Shown here: piece by piece, positions 7,695-16,023 of the stretch
Layout of the letters: every line of letters starts with the position of its first letter
How positions within the stretch are numbered: the first letter of the stretch is position 1
Origin: Alkalihalophilus pseudofirmus
Lineage (GTDB): Bacteria; Bacillota; Bacilli; Bacillales; Bacillaceae_D
Direction of reading: 5' to 3'
NCBI RefSeq assembly: GCF_029094545.1
Contig: NZ_CP117835.1
Location: forward strand, 2,026,001 to 2,090,000
Length of the DNA: 64,000 bases
Position numbers and translations under genes: made by a program
Notes under the pieces: model-generated
What the model was told of the DNA's origin: nothing
Databases searched by the model: none
Seen by the model: the letters and a program-made list of their open reading frames with translations, nothing else

Positions 7695-8084
7695 TTATTC
7701 AATTTCCGTCTTCCATTTTCGGTTTCCTGAACCGTATCTGCCTAATTCTTTGTTTGAAATATAGATATGGAAGAAAAATTCAAATACCCCTATTACTGGA
7801 GCAGCGACAAGAGCTGTTATGGCCATCGTTCCAATTGAGTAACCATATGGTATACCCATTAGCCAAACAACGATAAATGCTAAACCCAAGTCTGAACCTG
7901 TGGCAATCTTATTATTCGTTTTAGGCAAAATGATCAAGTCGCCTGCTATATAAGACCCTATCCCTAACACAAGGGTAATAAACAGGACATATTCAAATGC
8001 CATTCCAAGTCCCAGCCCAAGTACTAAGTACAAGAGAACCAGTGTTGCAGCTCCTTTGATGAGCAGCGCTTTGACATGTTCCAT
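7695..8084 (-). CDS. DUF2512 (YndM-like) membrane protein
   Basis: 129 residues, ribosome site AAGGAGG. Four membrane helices: about 9-29, 31-50, 67-85 (LAFIVVWLMGIPYG) and 88-110 (IGTMAITALVAAPVIGVFEF). A conserved C-terminal FEFFFHIYI leads into a charged tail. The order and spacing match DUF2512/YndM, which is common in Bacilli and of unknown function. A truncated second copy lies at 10760-10889, next to the second CBO0543 gene, so this two-family segment has probably been duplicated. Confidence 0.85.
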   Translation of the reverse strand: MEHVKALLIKGAATLVLLYLVLGLGLGMAFEYVLFITLVLGIGSYIAGDLIILPKTNNKIATGSDLGLAFIVVWLMGIPYGYSIGTMAITALVAAPVIGVFEFFFHIYISNKELGRYGSGNRKWKTEIE

Positions 8085-8351
8085 TATTATCTCCTCCTTG
8101 TATTTTTCTGTGCTTACAGTTCTTTACACTCAGAGAAGAAAATTAAAACATGTTGATACTAATTGGTTCAAATGGGCTATTATGGAAGGAGTAGTCATAT
8201 TTAATTTTTGAAACTTTAATTAATAAAGGCTGAGAAGTAAGTTCAATTTCTATTTGTCCATTTCAAGAAACCAATTTGTTTTTGTGTCCTTTTTAAATAT
8301 TAACATTTCATAAAGCTGCTGTAGATAATGTAACCAACTTATACTAACTGC

Positions 8352-8777
8352 TTATCGCTTAATCAATACCGACAAATCACCTTCAAATACTTTTTCTTCT
8401 TTATGATTGTAAGTTGAAAATAGTAAAGTGATTTTTCCGAACTCTTCTTTTTTTGCTTCCTTATCCATTACCTTAACTATCGTATACAACTCATCACCTG
8501 GATACACTGGCTTTATAAATTGAATATTCTTCATTCCAGACCCTGCGATCACATCATCACCATATATACCTGTTTCCACCCAAAGTTTAGTTGTAATGGC
8601 TATCGTATGTATTCCAGAAGCAATAATTCCTTTAAATCTGCTTTGCATTGCTTTTTCCTCATTCAAATGCATATAAAGAGGATCAAATTCTCCAGCAAAT
8701 TCAATCATATCCTCTTTTGTTAATTTAAAAGACTTCGTCTCAAACACCTGTTCAATTGTAAACTCATCAAATTTCAT
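8352..8777 (-). CDS. MaoC-like hot-dog dehydratase
   Basis: The ATG at 8777 (MKFDEFTIEQVFE) follows AAAGGGG by seven bases and is preferred over the longer frame. That gives 141 residues. The MaoC/(R)-enoyl-CoA hydratase-2 motif is present: EFAGEFDPLYMHLNEEKA carries the catalytic Asp/His pair, and GIIASGIHTIAI follows. The C-terminal half (KPVYPGDELYTIVKVMD) also fits. Such enzymes hydrate trans-2-enoyl-CoA or act on related acyl-CoAs. The substrate is unknown and the gene is monocistronic. Confidence 0.85.
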   Translation of the reverse strand: MKFDEFTIEQVFETKSFKLTKEDMIEFAGEFDPLYMHLNEEKAMQSRFKGIIASGIHTIAITTKLWVETGIYGDDVIAGSGMKNIQFIKPVYPGDELYTIVKVMDKEAKKEEFGKITLLFSTYNHKEEKVFEGDLSVLIKR

Positions 8778-9164
8778 AAATACACCCCTTTTTGACATAT
8801 TTATTTTCATTTTAAAGTAAGATTACCTTTTCAGTAAGTTTAAAAATTAGTACATGATATTTTCATTTTCATCTTGTACCAAATCCTTGACAATGACGCC
8901 TGAAATAAATTTGGTTGCTGCACAGTATCTGTCTACTAGAATAAGACGATCACATTTAATGCAATCGTCTCTTGAATGGTATAACCTTTAACAGTTTCCT
9001 CACCATACTCTACCTTGTTTCATTATTGGGGTGACATTATCTACTAGAGTGTCTGGCAAAAAAGATTAGACAGCCTAGAAATTAAGCCGCTTAACATTAT
9101 TTTTCACTGTCCACATAACATGGTTCAGTTCATTTTGATAATCGTTTTTTTGAATTCTGTTACG
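8778..9164. other. Intergenic region without a recognised gene
   Basis: AT-rich sequence with one inverted repeat, AGACGAT / ATCGTCT at 8944-8970, that lacks a T run. No credible ORF, RNA or repeat was seen on either strand. Confidence 0.5.
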
Positions 9165-9632
9165 TTACTCTGATACTTCCATAGACGCCTGGATTTCCGG
9201 ACTAATCTCCGTATGAGGATAGTTAATTCGTTCATCAAATTCTACCCAGTCGAGATTTGCCATCATCAGCAAGTAGCGTTTACCGCTAGCAGGGTCGCTG
9301 ATAATGATATGATCACGTCCAGCTGTTTCAATACGGCCTTGGTAGACCATTGCATTCCATTCGGTATTGCCTTGGTAAGTAAAGTAGAAAGTACCCACCT
9401 TGCCTTTGTTGTAGCGCAGGATATTTTCAATAAACGATTCTTCAACCCTGCCCATGCCCATCAAAAGCTGCTGTCCTGTGCCCATTGGAACCACTGGCGT
9501 TGAATAAGCAGGTCCAGAAGGCATACCCTGAAAGTTACTGAATTGTTGCTGGGTATCGCCCCCCATCATAGCAGCTTGTTGATAACCAGCCTGATTGCTC
9601 ATTGGATTGTAATTTGAGTTTCCGTAATTCAT
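9165..9632 (-). CDS. gerQ: Spore coat protein GerQ
   Basis: 155 residues. A Gln/Asn/Met-rich, disordered N-terminal half (1-55; for example QAGYQQAAMM and GGDTQQQF) precedes a conserved domain: EESFIENILRYNKGKVGT, FYFTYQGNTEWNAMVYQG, RIETAGRDHIIISDPASGKR, YLLMMANLDWVEFD. This matches GerQ (YwdL), an inner spore-coat protein that transglutaminase Tgl cross-links and that is needed for CwlJ localisation. The cwlJ gene lies directly upstream in the same direction, the expected partner. The spore-specific (sigma-E type) promoter was not resolved. Confidence 0.93.
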   Translation of the reverse strand: MNYGNSNYNPMSNQAGYQQAAMMGGDTQQQFSNFQGMPSGPAYSTPVVPMGTGQQLLMGMGRVEESFIENILRYNKGKVGTFYFTYQGNTEWNAMVYQGRIETAGRDHIIISDPASGKRYLLMMANLDWVEFDERINYPHTEISPEIQASMEVSE

Positions 9633-9656
9633 GTGAAGTCCATCTCCTTTTTTGAT

Positions 9657-10133
9657 TTATCTATAAAACTCTGGGCAATAGCCCGGTACACCGACATAGA
9701 AGCAATGATTCCTGTATGCATGATCGAACTGCGTCATCGGGGATCTTGGCATTGTAGGGGTACAAGGATCTCGGTATGCTTGCCCCGGACTTGGATTAAA
9801 AAACCATAAATTCATTCGGGCTCGAGGATTCCGATGACCTTGCAGCAAATTCCTAGCCCTCTGGAGGTCTTCTTCTGTCGGACGCTGTGTATACAAGCTT
9901 CCATTTAAAACCGGCTCGAAGTGAGGAATTCCCGTTCCCGGTATTGTTTGATAAATAGCATGACGGATATTACGTAAATTCATGAAGTCCGGCTCACAGT
10001 CAGCCTCAACTCGGTTAGCCACAACTGTTCCAACCATATCCATTCCTTCGGGGCCTTCACCTATCGCCTCCGACATCATAAGCCTTGCTAGTGCGTTGAC
10101 ATCATTTTCAGTATGTTTGATTCGCCTACCCAT
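9657..10133 (-). CDS. cwlJ: Spore cortex-lytic enzyme CwlJ
   Basis: The start at 10133 (MGRRIKHTENDVNALARL) follows AGAGGTGAGAAA; the longer frame has no site. 158 residues form a SleB/CwlJ hydrolase-2 domain: LARLMMSEAIGEGPEGM with the catalytic Glu, GTVVANRVEADCEPDF, the central HAIYQTIPGTGIPHFEPV and MNLWFFNPSPGQAYRDPC. CwlJ degrades cortex peptidoglycan at muramic-delta-lactam during germination, triggered by Ca-DPA. It has no signal peptide, as is normal for CwlJ. It forms an operon with gerQ 24 bp downstream. Confidence 0.93.
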   Translation of the reverse strand: MGRRIKHTENDVNALARLMMSEAIGEGPEGMDMVGTVVANRVEADCEPDFMNLRNIRHAIYQTIPGTGIPHFEPVLNGSLYTQRPTEEDLQRARNLLQGHRNPRARMNLWFFNPSPGQAYRDPCTPTMPRSPMTQFDHAYRNHCFYVGVPGYCPEFYR

Positions 10134-10296
10134 TTTCTCACCTCTTTTGCTTATACAGTAGCCTATTACTTTTAGGCAGTTTTCGTAGCTTGCCTTACCG
10201 CCCAAACCTTGAAAATTGGATATAAAAAAAGTAAATGACTTATGTCATCTACCTCGATTTTGATATCAATATGTTTATTTAACCGTTCCTCTGCCG

Positions 10297-10677
10297 CTAA
10301 AGATTTTCATACATTTCAATAAGAAACCCTTCAACATCTCTAAAATGAGCGACTTTAATCCCCCAATCCTCCTGCTCTTTAGGTTTCGTAACAAATTCCA
10401 CTTTTTCTTTTAATTCGTTATAACTCTCTTCTACACTTTCTACTTTAAGAATTAAAGCCACTCTATCCACCCTAGGGTCATGTGGAGCATATGGAAATCC
10501 AACAGCTTCAGCCATTTGCTTTCGTTCAAACAATCCTACATTTACATCTCCTACTTTAAATTGACCATATAACGAATGTTCATCTCCCCAAGTGACTTCG
10601 AATCCTAATAAATCTCTGTAGAATAAGAAGCTTTCTTTATAATTATCAACAAGCAAACGCACGTGAGTTAAATTCAA
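10297..10677 (-). CDS. VOC-fold (glyoxalase/bleomycin-resistance) protein
   Basis: 126 residues, TTG start after AGGAGGCATTCATC. The paired beta-alpha-beta-beta-beta modules start MNLTHVRLLVDNYKESFLFY and end HFRDVEGFLIEMYENL. The metal-ligand positions of the second module include His (AHFRDVEG) and Glu (IEMYE). Such small single-domain proteins are often antibiotic-binding or isomerase-like. No substrate can be named. The gene stands alone. Confidence 0.85.
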   Translation of the reverse strand: MNLTHVRLLVDNYKESFLFYRDLLGFEVTWGDEHSLYGQFKVGDVNVGLFERKQMAEAVGFPYAPHDPRVDRVALILKVESVEESYNELKEKVEFVTKPKEQEDWGIKVAHFRDVEGFLIEMYENL

Positions 10678-10759
10678 GATGAATGCCTCCTATCATTGCA
10701 ATTTGTACCTATCATACCATTTAATAGAATTAAAGTTTACATAGGCCAAAAAAAAAGCA

Positions 10760-10889
10760 TCAGAGTATATAGGCATGGAAATAAAATTCAAATGCACCCA
10801 TTACAGCAGCTGCGACAATAGCTGTGATAGCCATGGCTCCGCCTGAAAAACCCAACGTCATTCCCTTCAGCCAAATGATTACGAAAGCG
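10760..10889 (-). pseudogene. Truncated DUF2512 (YndM-like) relic
   Basis: The minus strand reads AFVIIWLKGMTLGFSGGAMA, then ITAIVAAAVMGAFEFYFHAY, then stop. This matches the middle of the intact protein at 7695-8084 (AFIVVWLMGIPYGYSIGTMA and on). The N-terminal half and the C-terminal tail are gone, and the old terminator half GCATCAGA remains. It lies directly in front of the second CBO0543 gene, so the pair was probably copied together and this half decayed. Confidence 0.8.
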
Positions 10890-10969
10890 TCCTATTAAAT
10901 GACATGCCTTACATAATGATTTCATAATCCGCAAAGACTGATGTGGAGACTGTTTAAGGGGTGTATAGC

Positions 10970-11560
10970 TTGGAGAAAGTGATGGATCAAGACCAACTGA
11001 CTTTATATCAAAAGATCGAATCAGCAAAAGAGCAGGTGATGCAATTAGAATGGGAGTATTGGGTGCGTTTTTCAAGTATCCATACGTTTGAATTCTGGGT
11101 CATTTTTCTGCTGTTTTTTGCAGCACCTTTGATTGCTTTGTACTTTTTAATTGATAGGCGGAAAATGTTATTGTTAGGTTTTTATGGATTTAACATTCAT
11201 GTATGGTTTGGGTATGTCGATACGGCTCAAGACAAAATGGGTGTCCTCGGGTATCCATATGAGCTGCTCCCTTTTCTCTCTGGAAATGTCTCCCTTGAAG
11301 CAGCTCTTGTTCCAGTCTTGTTTATGTTAGTGTATCAATGGACATTAAATCATCGTAAGAATTTTTATCTTTACTCTTTATTACTCTCCGCATTTTTATC
11401 ATTTGTTCTTAAACCAATTCTAGTTATGCATTTGTTTTTTGAACTAAGTGAGGGTCTTACCTATTTTCATCTCTTTATCGCATATATTGGCGTATTTTTA
11501 TTTTCGAAATTTATTACGACTGTTTTTTTACGTATGCAAAGAAAGCATGTTTACCTTTAA
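10970..11560 (+). CDS. CBO0543-family membrane protein, copy 2
   Basis: Start TTG 10970, eight bases after AAGGGG, the same geometry as copy 1. 196 residues. A helical N-terminus (LEKVMDQDQLTLYQKIESAK) is followed by five or six membrane helices with FWVIFLLFFAAPLIALYF, GFYGFNIHVWFGYVDTAQD and PYELLPFLSGNVSLEAALVP. Much of it is identical to copy 1 (6065-6673). The family is of unknown function and common in spore formers. The small Gln-rich gene follows 60 bp downstream. Confidence 0.82.
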   Translation: MEKVMDQDQLTLYQKIESAKEQVMQLEWEYWVRFSSIHTFEFWVIFLLFFAAPLIALYFLIDRRKMLLLGFYGFNIHVWFGYVDTAQDKMGVLGYPYELLPFLSGNVSLEAALVPVLFMLVYQWTLNHRKNFYLYSLLLSAFLSFVLKPILVMHLFFELSEGLTYFHLFIAYIGVFLFSKFITTVFLRMQRKHVYL

Positions 11561-11622
11561 AACTAACGTGGGATAAATAGAAGTCAAATTTCACATTATA
11601 TATGGCAGGAGGTGAGATCATC

Positions 11623-11877
11623 ATGGCTAACCAACAAAATCAAAATCAACAACATAATCAACAGCAAACTCAACAGAACAACCAAAACCAGCAGCAAAAT
11701 CATCAAGTTGCACAAAGCATTAAGAATACGGCTGGTTCTGCATTTGAAACAATGCATAATGCATTAGAAGCAACAGAAAACATTGCAATGAGTGCGGTTG
11801 ACGGTACTATAAACGCAGTTAGTAAAATGACTGGGCAAAATAAGAACCAGCAAAATCAAAAACGCAATAAACATTAA
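11623..11877 (+). CDS. Small Gln/Asn-rich protein, unknown
   Basis: The ATG at 11623 (MANQQNQNQQHNQQQ) follows GGAGGTGAGATCATC, giving 84 residues. The first 35 residues are almost only Q, N and H. A short amphipathic part follows (VAQSIKNTAGSAFETMHNAL, then EATENIAMSAVDGTINAVSK), and the tail is basic (NKNQQNQKRNKH). It lacks the internal repeat of SspE-type gamma spore proteins, although size and composition are similar. A spore or envelope role is possible but unproven. A terminator follows. Confidence 0.7.
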   Translation: MANQQNQNQQHNQQQTQQNNQNQQQNHQVAQSIKNTAGSAFETMHNALEATENIAMSAVDGTINAVSKMTGQNKNQQNQKRNKH

Positions 11878-11882
11878 AAAAA

Positions 11883-11913
11883 GGAAAACGCCTTTTACTG
11901 GCGTTTTCCCTTA
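11883..11913 (+). terminator. Terminator after the Gln-rich gene
   Basis: Stem GGAAAACGCC / GGCGTTTTCC with a 7-base loop, six bases after the stop codon. The T run is short. Confidence 0.75.
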
Positions 11914-11975
11914 AGATAATATTTAATCATATTAGCCTCGGCAGTGTTATATACTGCAGGGGCTCACTTTACTTT

Positions 11976-13331
11976 TTAAAATAATGAAAACAAACCTAAG
12001 GCATCTAAAAATACTACGATGATCGCAAAAGGCGTCACATATTTTAGAAGGAAATACCACGTCATAAACAGTTTAGAAGCAACCGATGACCCTTGCTTCA
12101 ATTCATTTAAAAGCGTTGTTTTGCTTAATTTAAGCGGGACAAAAATAGAAATTAACAGCGCCCCGAGCGGCATCAAAATATTACTCGCTAATTGATCAGC
12201 TGCATCAAAGAATGTCAGGCCGAAAATCTCGACATCTGCCATGACTCCAAAAGATAGGCAGGCAGGAATTCCACATACAAAAGCAGCTATACCGATGATC
12301 CAGCTTGCTTTTTGACGTTTGCTCATCTCTTTTTTTACACGACTTGCCACAATAATCTCAAGTAATGAGAACGCTGATGTGAGTGCTGCGATTAAGAATA
12401 AGACAAGAAAAGCAATGAGAAACAGCTGGCCAAACATCATCTGCTCAAAGATCGCCGGAAGTACCACAAAAATAAGCTGCGGCCCTTCACTTGGCTCTAG
12501 TCCGAACGTAAACACTCCAGGGAAAATGATTAACCCAGCGAGAAGTGCTACAAAGATATTCATGATTCCAATCGAACCTGCAGCTAGCGGTAAGCTCTGC
12601 GTTTTCGGAACGTATGAACTGTACGTGACCATTATCGAGATCCCCAGTGATAAAGCAAATAAAGCTTGTCCTAATGCAAATAAGATCGTTTCTGATGTGA
12701 TGCTTGAGAAGTCAGGAAGCAGTAAGAATTGTACCCCTTCCATTGCCCCGTCTAAGCTGAGTGATCTAACAGCAATAATGAGTAACAAAACAAATAAAGC
12801 CGGCATCATGACTTTACTTGCACGCTCAATACCTTGCTGGATTCCTTTTGCGACAACAATGATTGTTAACAAAATAAAGACTAATTGCGCCCCTAATGTC
12901 GTCCATGGGTTTGCAATAATCTCACCCATCTCCACACCGAGCTGATCCACACTTAAGCCGGATAACTGCCCCGTGATTGCATTCATTAAATAAATTAAGA
13001 TCCAGCCGCCGATTACACTGTAAAAGGTAAGAATAATAAAGCAAGTGATGACACCAATCCAGCCTGTTGCAACCCAAGCTGACTTTGGAGCGAGTTCTTT
13101 ATAAGTAGAAATCGCATCTTTCCCTGTTTTGCGGCCAAGAATGAATTCTCCAATTAACAGCGGAAGTCCAATGAGAAGCGTAAATAAAATAAATAATAAG
13201 AAAAAGGCGCCTCCTCCGCTTGTTCCTGCTACATAAGGGAACTTCCAGATGGCTCCTAGTCCAATTGCTGTACCAGCCGTCGCATAAATAAATCCTAGCT
13301 TTGACGACCATTGTTCGTTTTGCGTTTCCAA
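11976..13331 (-). CDS. Neurotransmitter:sodium symporter (NSS/SNF) family transporter
   Basis: About 451 residues with 11-12 membrane helices, the bacterial NSS length. The N-terminal sodium/substrate region is typical: WSSKLGFIYATAGTAIGLGA, IWKFPYVAGTSGGGAFFLLF. Later helices carry FALGQALFALSLGISIMVTY (the helix 6 region) and the helix 8 region ALTSAFSLLEIIVA. These transporters couple Na+ to import of amino acids such as Leu, Trp or Tyr. The substrate is unknown. Two TTG starts are possible (13340 and 13331); the second is better spaced from GGAG. Monocistronic. Confidence 0.9.
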   Translation of the reverse strand: METQNEQWSSKLGFIYATAGTAIGLGAIWKFPYVAGTSGGGAFFLLFILFTLLIGLPLLIGEFILGRKTGKDAISTYKELAPKSAWVATGWIGVITCFIILTFYSVIGGWILIYLMNAITGQLSGLSVDQLGVEMGEIIANPWTTLGAQLVFILLTIIVVAKGIQQGIERASKVMMPALFVLLLIIAVRSLSLDGAMEGVQFLLLPDFSSITSETILFALGQALFALSLGISIMVTYSSYVPKTQSLPLAAGSIGIMNIFVALLAGLIIFPGVFTFGLEPSEGPQLIFVVLPAIFEQMMFGQLFLIAFLVLFLIAALTSAFSLLEIIVASRVKKEMSKRQKASWIIGIAAFVCGIPACLSFGVMADVEIFGLTFFDAADQLASNILMPLGALLISIFVPLKLSKTTLLNELKQGSSVASKLFMTWYFLLKYVTPFAIIVVFLDALGLFSLF

Positions 13332-13462
13332 CTCTTTCAACTCCTACTTTTATACTTTACTGCGTTCCAACAGAAAAAATTTCAACCTCATAATAGTAAC
13401 AAAGCTTTACTTACAGAACAACCGGAAATTTCTTACCATTCTAACTTTTATTTATAAAGATG

Positions 13463-13497
13463 AAAAAGCGGCCGCTATTAGCAGCAGCCGCTTTTTT
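13463..13497 (-). terminator. Terminator after the XRE regulator
   Basis: AAAAAGCGGC / GCCGCTTTTTT around a 14-base loop, with the T run on the minus strand. It overlaps the stop codon of the regulator gene. Confidence 0.75.
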
Positions 13498-13690
13498 ACT
13501 CTTCCCAAAATAATTCATCTAACGTTTTATTTAGTGTCTTGCATATGGAGAGGCATAATTGCAGCGTCGGGTTGTACTTCCCTGCTTCTATCAGGCCGAT
13601 CGTCTGTCTTGTGACACCGACTTTTTTCGCCAGTTCCGCTTGTGATAAATCATGTTCCGTTCGTGCGATTTTGAGCCTAACATTCTTCAT
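13496..13690 (-). CDS. Small XRE-type helix-turn-helix regulator
   Basis: 64 residues, the usual size of stand-alone YozG/YgzD-like HTH proteins. The whole protein is a Cro/C1 domain: MKNVRLKIARTEHDLSQAEL, AKKVGVTRQTIGLIEAGKYN, PTLQLCLSICKTLNKTLDEL. It follows the membrane protein gene by three bases. Such pairs (a membrane protein plus this HTH) are common in Firmicutes, and the regulator normally controls its own operon. A matching palindrome overlaps the promoter at 14240-14283. Confidence 0.88.
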   Translation of the reverse strand: MKNVRLKIARTEHDLSQAELAKKVGVTRQTIGLIEAGKYNPTLQLCLSICKTLNKTLDELFWEE

Positions 13691-13693
13691 CGC

Positions 13694-14209
13694 CTACTTT
13701 ACCTCTTCTTCATCAAGGAGTTTTTGATTCACTTGGTCACTTCGTTTCTTCGCCGCATTGTGTGTAATCACAGTAAACATGATGAAAAACGGTGCGTAAA
13801 TGAACAAGGAAACGAAAAAGACGAGGACGAAATAATGGATCGCTTGCTGAGTCCCTTCCGCATAATTAACCGCGCTGTTTGTTGCGAAGCTAAGAGCCAG
13901 AGCGAGCCCTATTGCGAGACCCCAGTAAAAGTTCTTTTTGTTTCTTGTTATCTTACTGTTAGTATCATGAATTTCCACCTCTTCTGAATAGATGCCAAGT
14001 GAGGTTGAGCGGATGAGATAATAGGTGGATGCGCCTAGCAAAATCAAAACCTCCGTTAGGACGACATTCAGGGATGTGCCAATTGTGATGAATTTGAATA
14101 CGACTGAGGCCAGGGTGATGAGCATGACAAGGTAGTAAATTTCGCGGTAAATTTTGTTTTGAATTGTGGTTACTCGTTCATCAGCTGGCTTTTTGTTCCA
14201 TAGTGCCAT
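13694..14209 (-). CDS. Four-span membrane protein (DUF6773-like) partnered with XRE regulator
   Basis: Start ATG 14209 (MALWNKKPADERVTTIQNK) after GGAGGTGTTCACT gives 171 residues. The basic N-terminus is followed by two helices (about 28-46, 50-68), the loop EEVEIHDTNSKITRNKKNFY, and two more helices (about 93-110, 120-142). The tail is basic and acidic (AAKKRSDQVNQKLLDEEEVK). The layout matches a Firmicutes family that is always paired with a small XRE protein. The function is unknown. The operon is preceded by a good promoter and a palindrome. Confidence 0.75.
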   Translation of the reverse strand: MALWNKKPADERVTTIQNKIYREIYYLVMLITLASVVFKFITIGTSLNVVLTEVLILLGASTYYLIRSTSLGIYSEEVEIHDTNSKITRNKKNFYWGLAIGLALALSFATNSAVNYAEGTQQAIHYFVLVFFVSLFIYAPFFIMFTVITHNAAKKRSDQVNQKLLDEEEVK

Positions 14210-14239
14210 AGTGAACACCTCCAGATTTTGTATATCTTT

Positions 14240-14283
14240 ATTATACACTATAGTTTACATTATGCAATGTATATATTACATTG
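14240..14283 (-). promoter_or_regulatory. Promoter and operator of the XRE/membrane protein operon
   Basis: Minus strand: TTGCAT (14267-14262), 16-base spacer, TATAAT (14245-14240). Overlapping the -35 is CAATGTA-TATAT-TACATTG (14265-14283), a perfect 7-bp-arm inverted repeat and the likely site for the XRE protein. Confidence 0.65.
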
Positions 14284-15060
14284 TGACATTTATATTTTGC
14301 TGAACTAGAAAATTAAACTGATGTCTAGTTCTTAAAACAGTGCAAACAAATTGCAGATATGCGCGAATATCCCGCTCCTGAAATATGCTTCGCTTTCCGC
14401 GGTGAGCTGCTGAGCTTCCTCGGGCTTGGGCCCTGTGGGATCTCAGCCCTGCTCTAGGCACCGCTGGAGTCTACGCATATTTCATCCGCTAAGTGATTGC
14501 TCTATATGGTTATTATGTGGAGTGATGTGGTAACAGCTTCAAAGCTTCAAAGCTTTAAATGCTTTAAATTAAATGCTTTAACATGGGTTATAGCAGATTC
14601 TCCTCTCCTGAACGATACTTCGCTTTCCGTGTGGAGCTGGTGAGCTTCCTCGGGCTAAAGCCCTGTGGGATCTCACCCCTGCTCTAGTCCACACAGGAGT
14701 CTACGTATCGTTCATCCGCTAGGTTACTTGCTTCGTAAAAGTATTTAGTGGCATGATTTAATTTGAGTCATTTAATTAAAATATCATTACGGTTATCCTC
14801 TGTGTCATTTGTAAAGGTTTCTAATAAGCTAACACCTATGGGAGGAACAACTTATTAACCTACTTCCTCCGTTGATTGGAGCGGAAATCAACAACTAATG
14901 TAGGAGGACCTTTCTTCAGTTTACTTATGAGCATTATGGTAGAAGACTGACGAGGAGGCTCCCGGACCGCCCGCAGAAAGCGTGTGCCTGCAGCGGAGAT
15001 CAACATTAGCTATAGGAAGACTTATTCAGCTAGTTTCCCCGGTAGTGCGTCATCTCTTTA
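14284..15060. repeat. Geneless stretch with REP-like long imperfect palindromes
   Basis: Two similar units face the same way: about 14375-14491 and 14612-14722. Each has CTTCGCTTTCCG near one end, GAGCTTCCTCGGGCT / CCCTGTGGGATCTCA in the middle and GGAGTCTACG near the other, so one arm pairs with the other (ATATGCTTCGC.. / ..CGCATATTTCA and CGATACTTCG / CGTATCGTTCA). A third, decayed and inverted unit lies at about 14876-15005 (GGAGCGGAAATCAAC ... GCAGCGGAGATCAAC, with GAGGAGGCTCCCGGACCGCC). Similar palindromes occur widely in Bacillaceae. The short frame at 14276-14461 is inside one unit and is not a gene. Confidence 0.75.
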
Positions 15061-15074
15061 AAAGAAAACACACC

Positions 15075-15112
15075 AAAAAACGACTTACCATTGGAGGATA
15101 AGTCGTTTTTTG
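15075..15112 (-). terminator. Terminator after the 15168-15965 gene
   Basis: Perfect stem AAAAAACGACTTA / TAAGTCGTTTTTT, loop of 12, with A/T runs on both sides. Confidence 0.85.
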
Positions 15113-15167
15113 ATTGATTAAGTTATCACAATTCGGGGCTGGCGGCTACATTCTAGTTTCTTTGAAT

Positions 15168-15965
15168 TTATTCAATGATCCAATCAACCGTGAAGTTGCC
15201 GCTTACTTTGTAGCCGGTGATAACTACTTTGTAGGTCCCTGTTTCTTCGACGTTTAATTGTAATAAGAATGGATCGTCACTTATATGGTCCATTCCGACA
15301 TATTGGTTTTTATCATTCCGGATATGGAAGCCGTGCCCTGCACCGTTTGCATTGTAAAATTCGTAAGTGACGGTAAATACCTCTCCTTCTTCTAAATGAA
15401 TCGGGATTTCATGTCTGCCATTCAAATAATCGAAAGATGCTGTGTAGGAAGATTCGGTTCGCTCTTCTGTCCAGCCGCTCTTCGATGTAAAGTCGATCGT
15501 TAAAAGGGTGCAGATGAATAATGGAATGAGGATAGCGAATAGATAGCGAAATGATTTTACTTGCTCTGCAGCCCTCGTACTTAAGTAAAAAATGAACGCG
15601 CTCCCTGCTCCGATCACTCCAGCGAAGATTGTAAACGGGTCTAAACCCCATATTTGAAACACGCCAAACCCGGCAATGGCATATAGACTGGCTTTTAAGT
15701 TGTCCTCTGAAATGTTTAACTTGCTTTTTAGTTTCGGTATTTTATGAACGATCAAATCAATAACGATCGAACTTAACACTCCATATATATATATAAGGAA
15801 CCATATGTTTGGACTAGAAAGCTCCTCTACCAATTGATAGAGATTAAAGCCTGTAGAGAATACGAGCAAAATAATAAATAGGATAAATAATAGCAATCCA
15901 GCACCAGCTAATTTAGTCGTTATGTATTTGAAGATTTTTAGCGTGAGTGGTTGGTCAACATCCAT
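15168..15965 (-). CDS. Membrane protein with C-terminal extracytoplasmic beta domain
   Basis: Start ATG 15965 (MDVDQPLTLKIFKYI) after AAAGGAGGTTTCTA, giving 265 residues. Five hydrophobic helices span about 17-165. The last 90 residues after ICTLLTIDFTSKSGWTEERT are soluble and beta-rich, with GRHEIPIHLEEGEVFTVTYE, DDPFLLQLNVEETGTYKVVI and GYKVSGNFTVDWIIE. They resemble a pre-peptidase C-terminal-like sandwich that would face outside. It is probably an operon with the small membrane gene upstream (59 bp apart). The function is unknown. Confidence 0.7.
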   Translation of the reverse strand: MDVDQPLTLKIFKYITTKLAGAGLLLFILFIILLVFSTGFNLYQLVEELSSPNIWFLIYIYGVLSSIVIDLIVHKIPKLKSKLNISEDNLKASLYAIAGFGVFQIWGLDPFTIFAGVIGAGSAFIFYLSTRAAEQVKSFRYLFAILIPLFICTLLTIDFTSKSGWTEERTESSYTASFDYLNGRHEIPIHLEEGEVFTVTYEFYNANGAGHGFHIRNDKNQYVGMDHISDDPFLLQLNVEETGTYKVVITGYKVSGNFTVDWIIE

Positions 15966-16023
15966 TAGAAACCTCCTTTGCAGAGTTATTATCTTTTTCT
16001 TAACCAAATCTAAAAGAAAGGTT

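Noticed and set aside
10788-11075. 95-codon minus-strand frame over the DUF2512 relic and the start of CBO0543 copy 2
   Set aside because: Wrong frame for the relic, and it crosses the start of a well-supported opposite gene.
11623-11877. Gln-rich protein as SspE (gamma-type small acid-soluble spore protein)
   Set aside because: It lacks the internal repeat and the Phe-Ala-Ser-Glu-Thr cleavage motifs of SspE.
12319-12945. 208-codon frame antisense to the NSS transporter
   Set aside because: Mirror of hydrophobic codons in the other strand; Lys/Ser/Asn-rich low-complexity product, no start signals.
14276-14461. Open frame of 61 codons in the REP-like region
   Set aside because: It follows the arms of the palindrome, has no ribosome site and shows Arg/Ala/Ser composition unlike the genes around it.
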